DNA of 36,432 nt from Alphaproteobacteria bacterium (GTDB lineage: Bacteria; Pseudomonadota; Alphaproteobacteria; UBA9655). The notes under the pieces were generated by a model. It did not search any database. It saw nothing but the letters and a program-made list of their open reading frames with translations, and had not been told where the DNA came from. Of the stretch, positions 16,725 through 24,805 are shown one piece after another. Every line of letters starts with the position of its first letter. Position 1 is the stretch's first letter. The DNA is taken from NCBI GenBank assembly GCA_021731585.1, contig JAKFXB010000021.1, positions 1 through 36,432 of the forward strand, in the 5' to 3' direction. The position numbers were made by a program, and so were the translations under genes.

Positions 16725-18692
16725 ATGAAGAGAATTGCTTGCTTAATATTACCCCTCTTTCAAAAACTCTACAAGTCACTCTCCATCATTTTATGTGTCT
16801 CCACCCCTCTTTTTGCCCTTTCTCCTCAAATGGAACTTCAAAAGTGTAAACCGGCTCTTTTAGCTCAGCTCAATCAGCAAAAGCGAGTCAAAGCTGAGGG
16901 CTGTCCCGTTTCACAAAAACTGATCACCTGGCTCGGGATTATAAGAGATGCGGATCAATTTACACCAAAAGAGCTGGCAATTTTTCTCAATTCAAATAGC
17001 CACTGGCCCCATCACGAAAAGCTTTGCCGCCTTGCGGAAGAAACCATTACAAAGAAAGGCTCTCCCGAAGAAATATTTGTGTGGTTTGAAAACCATCCTC
17101 CCCAAACACCTTTGGGCGCTTTGGCCTACGCCAAAGCCCATATGCGTCTGAAAGAAAAAACGAAAGCCGCTAAAGTGATCCTCACCGCCTGGCGTACTAT
17201 GGATATGACAAAGGCAGAAGAAAGCAAGTATGTCACCAGCTTTGGTCATTTGCTCCAAGAAAAGGAGCACCTCGCACGCCTGAATATGCTTTTATGGAAT
17301 GGGGATGTCCCCACAGCAAAACGCTTGCTGGTGCATATTCCCATTGCAACACGCAAAGTGGCCGAAATTCGTCTTGCCTTTTTGGAGGGAAAAACCACAG
17401 AGGCCCTTAAAAGAATGCAGGCCCTTCCCGCCCAACTGCGGAACAATGAAGGTCTCTTATATGAAAAGGTAAAATACTACCGAAAACAGGATGAGGTCCA
17501 GCCGGCAGTTCAAATTCTCCTCAAAACCTCCGTAAGTCCCGCCCATGCGGCTCAATGGTGGAAAGAGCGAAACTACTTTACCCGCGAACTTATTGCACTT
17601 CAAGACTATCAAACGGCTTACAAGCTCCTGAGAAATCATCATCTTGAAGCCGGATCCGAGGATTTTGCCACGGCAGAGTGGCTCATGGGCTGGCTCTCCT
17701 TGCGTTTTTTAAACCGTCCCAATGAGGCCAAACAGCATTTTGAAACCGTGCTAGCCAACGTCAAAGGAGCTATCAGCAAAGCCCGTGGGGCTTATTGGAT
17801 GGGACGTGTTTATGAAGCCCAACATAACAATGAACAAGCCGCGAAGTGGTACAGCAAAGCGGCTAAATATAAAACAACCTATTACGGACAGCTGGCCGCG
17901 GCAAAGATACAAGAGGCCCCCTACCCTTCTCTTGCCAAAGCTCCTTCTGCAACAGCAGAAGAGAAAAAGCGTTTTGAGCAAAAGGATATCGTGCAAGCAG
18001 TTCACCTTTTAAAGGGACTAGGCAGCAGCGCGTCCCATGAGTTAAGTAAATTTCTCCTCCATATTGCTGACAAGGCGGATAATAAGGCGGAGCGCGAACT
18101 CTCAGTCATGTTAGCTCACGCCTATTCTCCTTATGATGTGGTGTGGACGGCGAAGAAAGCTGGCTATGCAGAGCCCATCACCCTTGCCAAGGCCTATCCC
18201 ACGGTTACCATCCCCAAAAGAGGCCAACGGATTCCCGAGAAAGCATTGGTCATGGCGATAACCTATCAAGAAAGTCGTTTCAACCCCACGGCTGTCAGTT
18301 CTGCGGGAGCGACAGGATTGATGCAGTTTATGCCCTCAACCGCATCCCAGGAAGCCAAACGAATTGGCATCAAACATTCGGTTAGTAAACTTACGGACCC
18401 GTCTCATAACGTCACCCTGGGGTCTTCCCATCTATCTCACCTTTTAGATGAATTTAATGGCTCTTATATTCTAGCAACAGCGGCTTATAATGCAGGGAAC
18501 ACCCCCATTCACCGTTGGTTAGCTCAGTTAGGAAATCCACACCAGGGTAAAATAGACGTTGTCGATTGGATAGAACTTATTCCTTATGGAGAGACACGCA
18601 ATTACGTCATGCGGGTTTTGGAAAACGTAACCCTTTACCGCAGCCTAGACGGCGCGCCGAAGAAAACACTCATTGAGGATCTGAAGTCATAA
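16725..18692 (+). CDS. slt: Soluble lytic murein transglycosylase
   Basis: This 655-residue periplasmic enzyme cleaves peptidoglycan with formation of 1,6-anhydro-muropeptides. A signal peptide covers about residues 1-31 (ending LFA). A long helical superhelix domain with TPR-like repeats follows, then the C-terminal SLT domain from about 490. The catalytic Glu516 lies in YQESRFNP, followed by SSAGATGLMQFMPSTA and ATAAYNAGN, the diagnostic SLT motifs. The length matches the Slt70 type. The ATG is only 14 bases from the divergent dapA start, so its promoter must lie inside dapA. There is no good Shine-Dalgarno sequence in that gap on the plus strand. Confidence 0.93.
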   Translation: MKRIACLILPLFQKLYKSLSIILCVSTPLFALSPQMELQKCKPALLAQLNQQKRVKAEGCPVSQKLITWLGIIRDADQFTPKELAIFLNSNSHWPHHEKLCRLAEETITKKGSPEEIFVWFENHPPQTPLGALAYAKAHMRLKEKTKAAKVILTAWRTMDMTKAEESKYVTSFGHLLQEKEHLARLNMLLWNGDVPTAKRLLVHIPIATRKVAEIRLAFLEGKTTEALKRMQALPAQLRNNEGLLYEKVKYYRKQDEVQPAVQILLKTSVSPAHAAQWWKERNYFTRELIALQDYQTAYKLLRNHHLEAGSEDFATAEWLMGWLSLRFLNRPNEAKQHFETVLANVKGAISKARGAYWMGRVYEAQHNNEQAAKWYSKAAKYKTTYYGQLAAAKIQEAPYPSLAKAPSATAEEKKRFEQKDIVQAVHLLKGLGSSASHELSKFLLHIADKADNKAERELSVMLAHAYSPYDVVWTAKKAGYAEPITLAKAYPTVTIPKRGQRIPEKALVMAITYQESRFNPTAVSSAGATGLMQFMPSTASQEAKRIGIKHSVSKLTDPSHNVTLGSSHLSHLLDEFNGSYILATAAYNAGNTPIHRWLAQLGNPHQGKIDVVDWIELIPYGETRNYVMRVLENVTLYRSLDGAPKKTLIEDLKS

Positions 18693-18725
18693 CACGCCCG
18701 CAAAGCTGGAGCGTTATGGCTGATG

Positions 18726-19589
18726 TTATTCACCATTAGACCCATAACCATCATAGAATTGCTCACGTTCATAATCAGTAGAAGAAGATTCATCATCAAA
18801 ATGTTGTGTAATGATGGTGGGAGGTAAATCTGGGTGGGGATCACTCGAAGGGATTTGAGTCGAGGGATGTTGGCTTGCAGGCGAAGAAAGCCTAGAGACA
18901 CTCGAAGAAGGAAGAGAATCAGCTATAGGTGTTTTTAGATGGAAGAGTGTAAGAGAGCATCCCTCAGAACTGTGTCGCGTAAATGGAAAATCTTTTTCAA
19001 TTATACCTAAATTATAGCTATCGTCATCAACGCCACATATATGAGAGAAGACTCTTCCAGGATAAACAATCTCGAGGGCAAAGGCTTTCTTACGAAAATA
19101 ACGAATACTATCAAAATGAGCTGCGGATTTTAAAGCAACAACTCTCCCATTTTTATATCCTCGAAGCTTAGTCGCTCCTTCATAACCAACAGAGAAGTCT
19201 TCTAGCTCGGATTTTTGATGAGGTATTACATCAAAAAAATGACCTAATCCTAATTCTACAATAGCATTTTGAACAACATCATCAAGGTTATTCCAAGCTG
19301 TAGCAATGACAACAGAGATTCCTTCTTCTTTAAAATAGTTAAGAGCTTCTAAAATATTATCTTTTAATGTATGTGGGGTAGCGTGTTGTGTTTCCCTTGT
19401 CACAACGCCATGACAATCAAGAATGATACCGATATCCTCAGCTTTTACCCCTGTTTCCCGAAGACTACGAACGTGGGTTACGACCTCATCAATTGATTCG
19501 ATAGCTATACGTTCTGCATGGAGCGGCAGGAAGTTTAAATTGAGGGCTAAAAGAAGGGTTACTGTCGCAAATACCTTTGATAAAAACAC
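18726..19589 (-). CDS. Secreted DUF2608/HAD-like protein with Ser/Pro-rich tail
   Basis: This 287-residue protein begins with GTG (19589), with AAAGGA 7 bases upstream. The signal peptide ends LHA-E (about residue 25). Residues 50-200 resemble the DUF2608 branch of the HAD superfamily: motif I is IILDCHGVVT with the nucleophile candidate Asp58, motif II is VVIATAWN, and a late acidic motif is ICGVDDDSYN. The residue two after Asp58 is His60 where HAD phosphatases normally have Asp, so catalysis may be altered or lost. The last 65 residues are Ser/Pro-rich and then acidic. It converges on slt with a 33-base gap. An exported HAD-like protein with a disordered tail suggests a role outside the cytoplasm, which is inference. 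Confidence 0.65.
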   Translation of the reverse strand: MFLSKVFATVTLLLALNLNFLPLHAERIAIESIDEVVTHVRSLRETGVKAEDIGIILDCHGVVTRETQHATPHTLKDNILEALNYFKEEGISVVIATAWNNLDDVVQNAIVELGLGHFFDVIPHQKSELEDFSVGYEGATKLRGYKNGRVVALKSAAHFDSIRYFRKKAFALEIVYPGRVFSHICGVDDDSYNLGIIEKDFPFTRHSSEGCSLTLFHLKTPIADSLPSSSVSRLSSPASQHPSTQIPSSDPHPDLPPTIITQHFDDESSSTDYEREQFYDGYGSNGE

Positions 19590-19623
19590 AACAAATTCCT
19601 TTAAGTTTAATTAAAATTTTTAA

Positions 19624-21021
19624 TCACTCCTCCAGCGCCTTAATGATCTCTTCACACATCTTTTTGGCATCCCCAAAGAGCATCAAGGTGTGATCCTGAT
19701 AGAAAAGGTCATTATCCACGCCCGCATATCCTGGGGCCATGGAGCGCTTCACAAACAACACGGTTTTGGCCTTATCCACATCCAAAATAGGCATTCCATA
19801 AATGGGGCTCTTGGGATCGGTTTTCGCTGAAGGGTTAGTCACATCATTAGCGCCAATGACAAAGGCCACATCCGTCTGGGCAAAATCACGGTTAATATCT
19901 TCAAGCTCCACCACATCGTCATAGGGCACGTTGGCTTCCGCAAGGAGAACATTCATATGCCCCGGCATACGGCCTGCCACAGGATGGATCGCGTAACGCA
20001 CTTGAACACCCTCACTTTTCAGAATATCACCCATCTCACGCAAAGCATGCTGGGCTTGGGCCACAGCCATACCATAACCGGGCACAATAATAACGGATTT
20101 TGCATTTTTCATGATAAAGCCTGCGTCCTCAGAACTGCCTGCCTTATAGGGGCGCTGTTCCTTACCGCCTGTTGCAGAAGCAGCTGCGTGATCCCCACCA
20201 AAGCCCCCCAAAATAATGTTGAATATGGAACGGTTCATGCCCTTACACATAATGTAACTCAGGATCGCACCAGAGGCGCCCACCAGGGCTCCTGTGATAA
20301 TCAAAAGGCTGTTACCCAGGGTAAATCCAATACCAGCAGCAGCCCATCCTGAATAAGAGTTCAACATAGAAATCACAACGGGCATGTCCGCACCGCCAAT
20401 GGGAAGAATTAAAAGGAAGCCCAAGAGTAGAGACACAAAGGTCAGTGCCCAGAAAAGGGTATGGGATTCAGAGGTCGCAAAGAGACCAATCAATATCACG
20501 AGCCCAATGCCTAAGAGAGCATTTAGGGGATGTTGTCCTGTAAACGTCAAAGGGTTACCGGAAACAAGGCCCTGAAGTTTCGCAAAGGCCACAACGGATC
20601 CTGTAAAGGTAATGGCACCAATGGCAACACCCAGGCCCATTTCCACGAGAGAACCCACCGCAATGGAGCCCACATTGCCAATATTAAAGGCATAAGGTTC
20701 GAGAAGAGCAGCTGCTGCCACACACACGGCAGCAAGGCCCACAAGGCTATGGAAAGCGGCTACTAACTGGGGTAAAGCGGTCATTTGAATTTTCTTGGCA
20801 ATTACCGTTCCAATAACGCCGCCTACGATAATACCAGAGATAATCCACCCATAGCTGGAGACGATGGGAGACGCGAGGGTTGTCGCCACAGCAAGGAGCA
20901 TTCCCACAATCCCAAAGGTCAGACCTCGCTGGGATGTCTTGGCCGAGGAAAGGCCTTGAAGAGCCAGGATAAAACAAACAGAGGAGATAAGGTAGGATAA
21001 GGCTGATAAATTTGCACTCAC
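19624..21021 (-). CDS. pntB: NAD(P) transhydrogenase subunit beta
   Basis: This 465-residue subunit carries the beta part of the membrane domain, with at least nine hydrophobic helices in the first 270 residues, and the NADP-binding domain III. Domain III shows GYGMAVAQAQHALREM and the end motif FGDAKKMCEEIIKAL. It couples hydride transfer between NADH and NADP to proton movement. GTG at 21021 is the preferred start (MSANLSALSYL) because AGGA lies 8 bases upstream; a GTG at 21027 and an upstream frame to 21057 exist. It follows pntAB by 10 bases. It is intact, unlike pntAA. Confidence 0.95.
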   Translation of the reverse strand: MSANLSALSYLISSVCFILALQGLSSAKTSQRGLTFGIVGMLLAVATTLASPIVSSYGWIISGIIVGGVIGTVIAKKIQMTALPQLVAAFHSLVGLAAVCVAAAALLEPYAFNIGNVGSIAVGSLVEMGLGVAIGAITFTGSVVAFAKLQGLVSGNPLTFTGQHPLNALLGIGLVILIGLFATSESHTLFWALTFVSLLLGFLLILPIGGADMPVVISMLNSYSGWAAAGIGFTLGNSLLIITGALVGASGAILSYIMCKGMNRSIFNIILGGFGGDHAAASATGGKEQRPYKAGSSEDAGFIMKNAKSVIIVPGYGMAVAQAQHALREMGDILKSEGVQVRYAIHPVAGRMPGHMNVLLAEANVPYDDVVELEDINRDFAQTDVAFVIGANDVTNPSAKTDPKSPIYGMPILDVDKAKTVLFVKRSMAPGYAGVDNDLFYQDHTLMLFGDAKKMCEEIIKALEE

Positions 21022-21031
21022 GATCACATTC

Positions 21032-21322
21032 CTATTTCTTTTTATTAAACATTTCAAGCATGCGGCGGGTTACAACAAAACCGCCAAAAATATTAATAGA
21101 AGCCATGACAACAGCCCCAAAGGCAAAAATTTGAGTCAGGATGTCTTGAGCCGATCCTGCGGCAAGTACAGCCCCAACAACAATCACGCTCGAAATGGCG
21201 TTAGTCACTGACATCAGGGGAGAGTGAAGCGCGGGCGTTACTTTCCACACCACGTAATACCCTACAAACACCGCCAAAACGAAGACGGTCAGGCCTAAAA
21301 GAAAGGGGGAAATCATTTCCAT
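21032..21322 (-). CDS. pntAB: NAD(P) transhydrogenase subunit alpha part 2
   Basis: This 96-residue hydrophobic protein has three predicted membrane helices and forms the alpha part of the proton channel (domain II). The stretch [20 protein letters not shown] followed by AISS is diagnostic. Its ATG overlaps the pntA stop by one base (TAATG) and AGGAG lies 8 bases upstream. The three-gene arrangement matches Rhodospirillum-type transhydrogenases, not the fused two-subunit E. coli type. Confidence 0.95.
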   Translation of the reverse strand: MEMISPFLLGLTVFVLAVFVGYYVVWKVTPALHSPLMSVTNAISSVIVVGAVLAAGSAQDILTQIFAFGAVVMASINIFGGFVVTRRMLEMFNKKK

Positions 21323-22467
21323 TATAAGGCTCCTTTTTTCTCATTCCGCGTTTTGCCCTCATGGGTCAACGCAATGGCTTGGATAATCTCATCATCCCAA
21401 TTAATCTTTAATGTTTTTGAATCCTTATCCATGCAAAGAGTTAAAAGATTCAAGAGATTGCGGGCATAAACGGCACTAGCATCGGTCGGGATGCGTCCGG
21501 GCATGTTGGCATACCCTAGGATTTTTACGCCATCTTTTTCAACCACTTCCCCAACAACGCTGCCCTCACAGTTTCCCCCTGACTCAACGGCTAAATCCAC
21601 AATAACGGATCCGGGCTTCATTCCCTTCACCATATCAGTTGTAATCAGGCGCGGCGCGGGTTTTCCAGGAATCAGGGCCGTTGTAATGACCACGTCCGAC
21701 TTTCCAATGACTTCCTTGATTTTTGCCGCTTGGCGATCTTTGTAATCCTTGCTCATTTCCTTGGCATAACCGCCAGCTGCATCTCCTGATTCTTCTGACT
21801 ATACTTCAACAAAGGTGCCGCCAAGGCTTTCCACTTGTTCTTTTGCAGCGGCGCGCACATCAAAGACACTCACAATGGCTCCCATACGTTTAGCTGTGGC
21901 GATCGCTTGAAGACCCGCAACGCCTGCCCCTAAAATCAAAACCCGCGCTGGCGCAATGGTACCAGCGGCTGTCATCATCATAGGAAAGGCTCGATGGAGA
22001 GCGTTGGCCGCTTCAATTACCGCCCGATATCCCGCAAGGTTACTTTGGGAAGACAACACATCGATGGCTTGGGCGCGGGTAATACGCGGCGCAAGTTCAA
22101 GGGAAAAAGCCGTTATTTTGCGTTTGTTGTATTCCTCAATCAGCTCTGCCTTGGCATAGGGTTGAAGCATACCAATGAGCAGCGCACCCTCAGGCAAAAG
22201 CTTAACCTCATCCTCATCTCCATCCTTTTTGGTCATAGGCGGCAGAACTTTAAGGACAATTTTCGCCTTATCCAGGGTTTTTTCAGGACTCGCGGCAACT
22301 TTAGCCCCCGCAGCTTCATATTGACTATCAGGATACTGAGAGTTGTCCCCTGCCCCTTTTTCAACGATCACGGAAAAGCCCAGAGCAATTAGTTTTTTTA
22401 CCGTTTCAGGCGTGGCCGCAACGCGGGTTTCATAAGGTCTTTTTTCTTTTAAAACAGCAATCTGCAT
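21322..22467 (-). pseudogene. pntAA: NAD(P) transhydrogenase subunit alpha part 1, interrupted by in-frame TAG
   Basis: The 382-codon frame corresponds in length and order to PntAA (about 380 residues), the NAD-binding domain I. The N-terminal part (222 codons) contains LKEKRPYETRVAATPETV, the SRAQAIDVLSSQ-like segment at RAQAIDVLSSQSNLAGYRAV and the Rossmann motif ILGAGVAGLQAIATAKRMGA. A TAG at 21799-21801 follows GGTFVEV. The same frame then continues without loss as SEESGDAAGGYAKEMSKDY and the conserved ITTALIPGKPAPRLITTDMV. One base change (for example from AAG or CAG) explains the break. Without readthrough the product lacks the rest of domain I and the complex should be inactive. A sequencing error is possible. 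Confidence 0.85.
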
Positions 22468-22620
22468 ACCAGTCTCATTTTATGAATTCATGTTGGCTTG
22501 ACCCTAGCACAGGGATTTAAATTTGTGGAGAGGGTTGAGTATCATTTTTCAAATTTCTTCTTGATTAACTCGAAATGTGAGTTTATTTTTTTATAAAAAT
22601 TTAATTAAAAATTATAACCA

Positions 22621-23664
22621 GTGGCAAAAAACAACTTATCATATCACGATAGATTTACTCGTTCGATGATGACAAACCCAAAGGTAATTCAGGAATTCTT
22701 TCATAAGAATTTACCAGATCATGTGCGTGAGAGCATTGACTTTTCTTCCATTCAGTTACAAAAAGAAAGTCATATTGATGATAAGCTAAAATCTCAAATT
22801 TCTGATCTTCTTTATAAAATGGATTTCAATGGAAAACCGGGCTTTTTATATCTATTGATTGAACATGCTTCAAAAACCCATCCTCTCCTTCCCTTTCGTC
22901 TTTTAAAATATATGACAGGCATCATGGAAGACCATATAAGAACAACAAAATCCAGGGAATTACCTCTTGTTTATCCTCTTGTTCTCTATACGGGAAAAAT
23001 GCCTTATACTTATACCTTGGACTTTTTTGATCTTTTTCCAGAGAATGAAAGAGAGATTGCAAAACAAACTTTCTTTTCTCCCTATCACCTTATTGACTTA
23101 ACACAAAAATCCGATGAAGAATTAAGAAATTACTTATGGTATGGGACTATGGCCCGTGTTTTAAAACATATTCATGATGCAGATATTCTTCCTTTTTTTA
23201 AGAGTATTATGGAAGCTCTAAAATTTCTTGAAGCTCAAGGAGAGGAGAGTTATATTAAGATTATAATGACTTATATGGCAAAGCTAGGAGAGACTCCCCA
23301 TCAAGAGGATCTGTATAAAATCGCAATGGAACTTGACATTGTAGAGGAGAACAAATTTATGACCCTTGTAGAATACATTAGAGAAAAATTTAGTGAGGAC
23401 ATCCTTCAGCAAGGAGTTCAACAAGGTCTGGAGCAAGGAGTTCAACAAGGTCTGGAGCAAGGAGTTCAACAAGGTCTGGAGCAAGGAGTTCAACAAGGTC
23501 TGGAGCAAGGAGTTCAACAAGGTCTGGAGAAGGGATTTGCTGAGGGAGCAGAAAAAAGTAAAACAGAAATTGCTAGGAATATGCTTTCCATGGGAATGGA
23601 CCTTGGGGTCATATCATCCGCAACCGGTCTTTCAAACCAAGAAATTAAAAGGCTAACTCACTAA
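22621..23664 (+). CDS. Rpn family recombination-promoting nuclease / PD-(D/E)XK transposase-like protein
   Basis: This 347-residue protein belongs to the Rpn (YhgA-like) family. It starts YHDRFTRSMMTNPKVIQEFF, followed by the PD-(D/E)XK-type core with Asp62 in SDLLYKMD and Glu81 in YLLIEHAS. The family normally reads EHQS here; Ala83 replaces the Gln, so the active site may be impaired. Five exact copies of an eight-residue unit (QGVQQGLE) precede a C-terminal segment (ARNMLSMGMDLGVISSATGLS) typical of Rpn proteins. The start is GTG at 22621 with no evident Shine-Dalgarno sequence. The 3' end overlaps lpxB on the other strand by 20 bases. Rpn genes spread within genomes and between them, so it is probably mobile in origin. 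Confidence 0.85.
   Translation: MAKNNLSYHDRFTRSMMTNPKVIQEFFHKNLPDHVRESIDFSSIQLQKESHIDDKLKSQISDLLYKMDFNGKPGFLYLLIEHASKTHPLLPFRLLKYMTGIMEDHIRTTKSRELPLVYPLVLYTGKMPYTYTLDFFDLFPENEREIAKQTFFSPYHLIDLTQKSDEELRNYLWYGTMARVLKHIHDADILPFFKSIMEALKFLEAQGEESYIKIIMTYMAKLGETPHQEDLYKIAMELDIVEENKFMTLVEYIREKFSEDILQQGVQQGLEQGVQQGLEQGVQQGLEQGVQQGLEQGVQQGLEKGFAEGAEKSKTEIARNMLSMGMDLGVISSATGLSNQEIKRLTH
23410..23529 (+). repeat. Five perfect tandem 24-bp repeats inside the rpn gene
   Basis: Five identical 24-base units run without interruption from 23410 to 23529, each encoding QGVQQGLE. A sixth, degenerate unit (EKGFAEGA) follows. Because 24 is a multiple of 3, gain or loss of a unit keeps the frame. Perfect identity indicates recent expansion by slippage or recombination. 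Confidence 0.97.
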
Positions 23665-24805
23665 TTTCTATCTCAGAGAAGGGAGTTTTCAGAAGGTTGG
23701 TCGCCTCTCTCATGGCTTTTACCTCTGCCTCACGTACTTTTTCATCCTTAAACAATTGGAGAAGGCCTTGCGCGATTTTATCCGCCTGGCAATTTTCTTG
23801 GATGTATTCCGGGATCCAACTGTTACTCGTCATTGCCGCGGTCCTTGCAGGACCTCGCAATGACGATTTTTTTAATTTCTCAAACCCAAGTAGAATATTC
23901 ACCATACAGACATAAGGAATTTTGATGAGAATATGGGCAATCTTCCCGCTCAAAGCTCCAAGAGAATACGCAACCACAAAGGGAAGACGAGCTGCGGCCA
24001 ATTGAAGCGCAACCGTCCCTGAAGCCGCAAGACCAACGTAAGCTCGTTCAAAAGCCTCATTTCGTTTGTCTTCTCCTTCAACGATTGCAACCTCCACAGG
24101 CCATGCTTTGACTTGCTTTTAAATGGACTCTTTAAGGGCAGGAAGGGTGGGAATGATGATCTTAAGGGCGGGAACTTCCTTCTTCACAAGAGTGATTGTT
24201 TCTCTAAAAATAGGTAGCAACATTTTAATTTCAGAACGGCGGCTTCCGGGAAGCACACATAAAAGGTTAGGATCCCGCTTACAGGTCTTAAAGGTCGCTC
24301 TTGCAATAGGATGGCCCACAAAGGTTGATTTAAGTCCATGCTTTTCAAAAAGCGGGGGTTCAAAGGGATAAAGACACAAAAGGTGATCTAAAAACTGTGC
24401 AATTTTGCGCGCTCTCCCCGGACGCCAAGCCCACACGGTAGGGGCCACGTAATGCACTAATTTTGGTCTTGAAGGCAGCTTATGAAGACGTTTCATCACA
24501 CGAAAAGAAAAGTCTGGAGAATCAATGGTGATCACCATATCAGGCCTCATTTCTTGAATGGTTTTGACGGTATAGCGCAAGCGCCTAAGAAGATTAGGAA
24601 GATCACGGAGAATACTAAAAATCCCCATCAGGGACAGCTCTTCCATGGGGAAAAGGCTGTCAAGCCCCTCCGCCTTCATAGCCTCCCCACCAATTCCCAT
24701 AAAACGAACGTTTTGGTTTTTTTTCAGGGAAGCCATCAGATCCGCCCCTAGCTTATCACCAGAAGGTTCTCCCGCAATCAGAAAAATTAGCGTTCCGGAT
24801 GACAT
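23645..24805 (-). pseudogene. lpxB: Lipid-A-disaccharide synthase, interrupted by in-frame TAA and a palindromic insertion
   Basis: The frame of 387 codons corresponds to LpxB (GT19), which joins UDP-2,3-diacylglucosamine and lipid X. The N-terminal 228 codons carry IAGEPSGDKLGADL, GIGGEAMKAEGL, YVAPTVWAWRPGRA and LPGSRRSEI. A TAA at 24119-24121 follows PALKESI. The frame then continues with KQVKAWPVEVAIVEGEDK, LAASGTVALQLAAARLPFVV and IPEYIQENC. One base change explains the stop. In addition about 23 codons (23816-23884) containing a strong palindrome are inserted between LLG and IPEY. The start overlaps lpxI by 19 bases and the end overlaps the convergent rpn gene by 20. If truly nonfunctional, the cell needs another lpxB copy or lacks normal lipid A. 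Confidence 0.85.
23827..23866. repeat. 40-bp palindromic element within lpxB
   Basis: TCGTCATTGC (23827-23836) pairs with GCAATGACGA (23857-23866), and GGTCCT (23840-23845) with AGGACC (23849-23854), leaving a 3-base loop and a small internal mismatch. On the plus strand the hairpin is followed by seven T, so it could also end transcription of the convergent rpn gene. Its position inside a conserved protein, with the frame kept, resembles Rickettsia palindromic elements. Confidence 0.8.

Noticed and set aside
20530..20766. Plus-strand ORFs opposite pntB and other core genes
   Set aside because: They are antisense shadows of well-conserved coding frames.
23284..23520. Minus-strand ORF rich in Leu-Leu-Asn-Ser repeats
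   Set aside because: It is only the reverse reading of the tandem repeats in the rpn gene.
23410..23529. CRISPR-like array
   Set aside because: The units are directly adjacent with no spacers and are part of a coding frame.
21322..24805. Stop-codon reassignment as explanation for the split genes
   Set aside because: TAG and TAA both interrupt genes, and TAA, TAG and TGA all act as ordinary stops elsewhere in the window.
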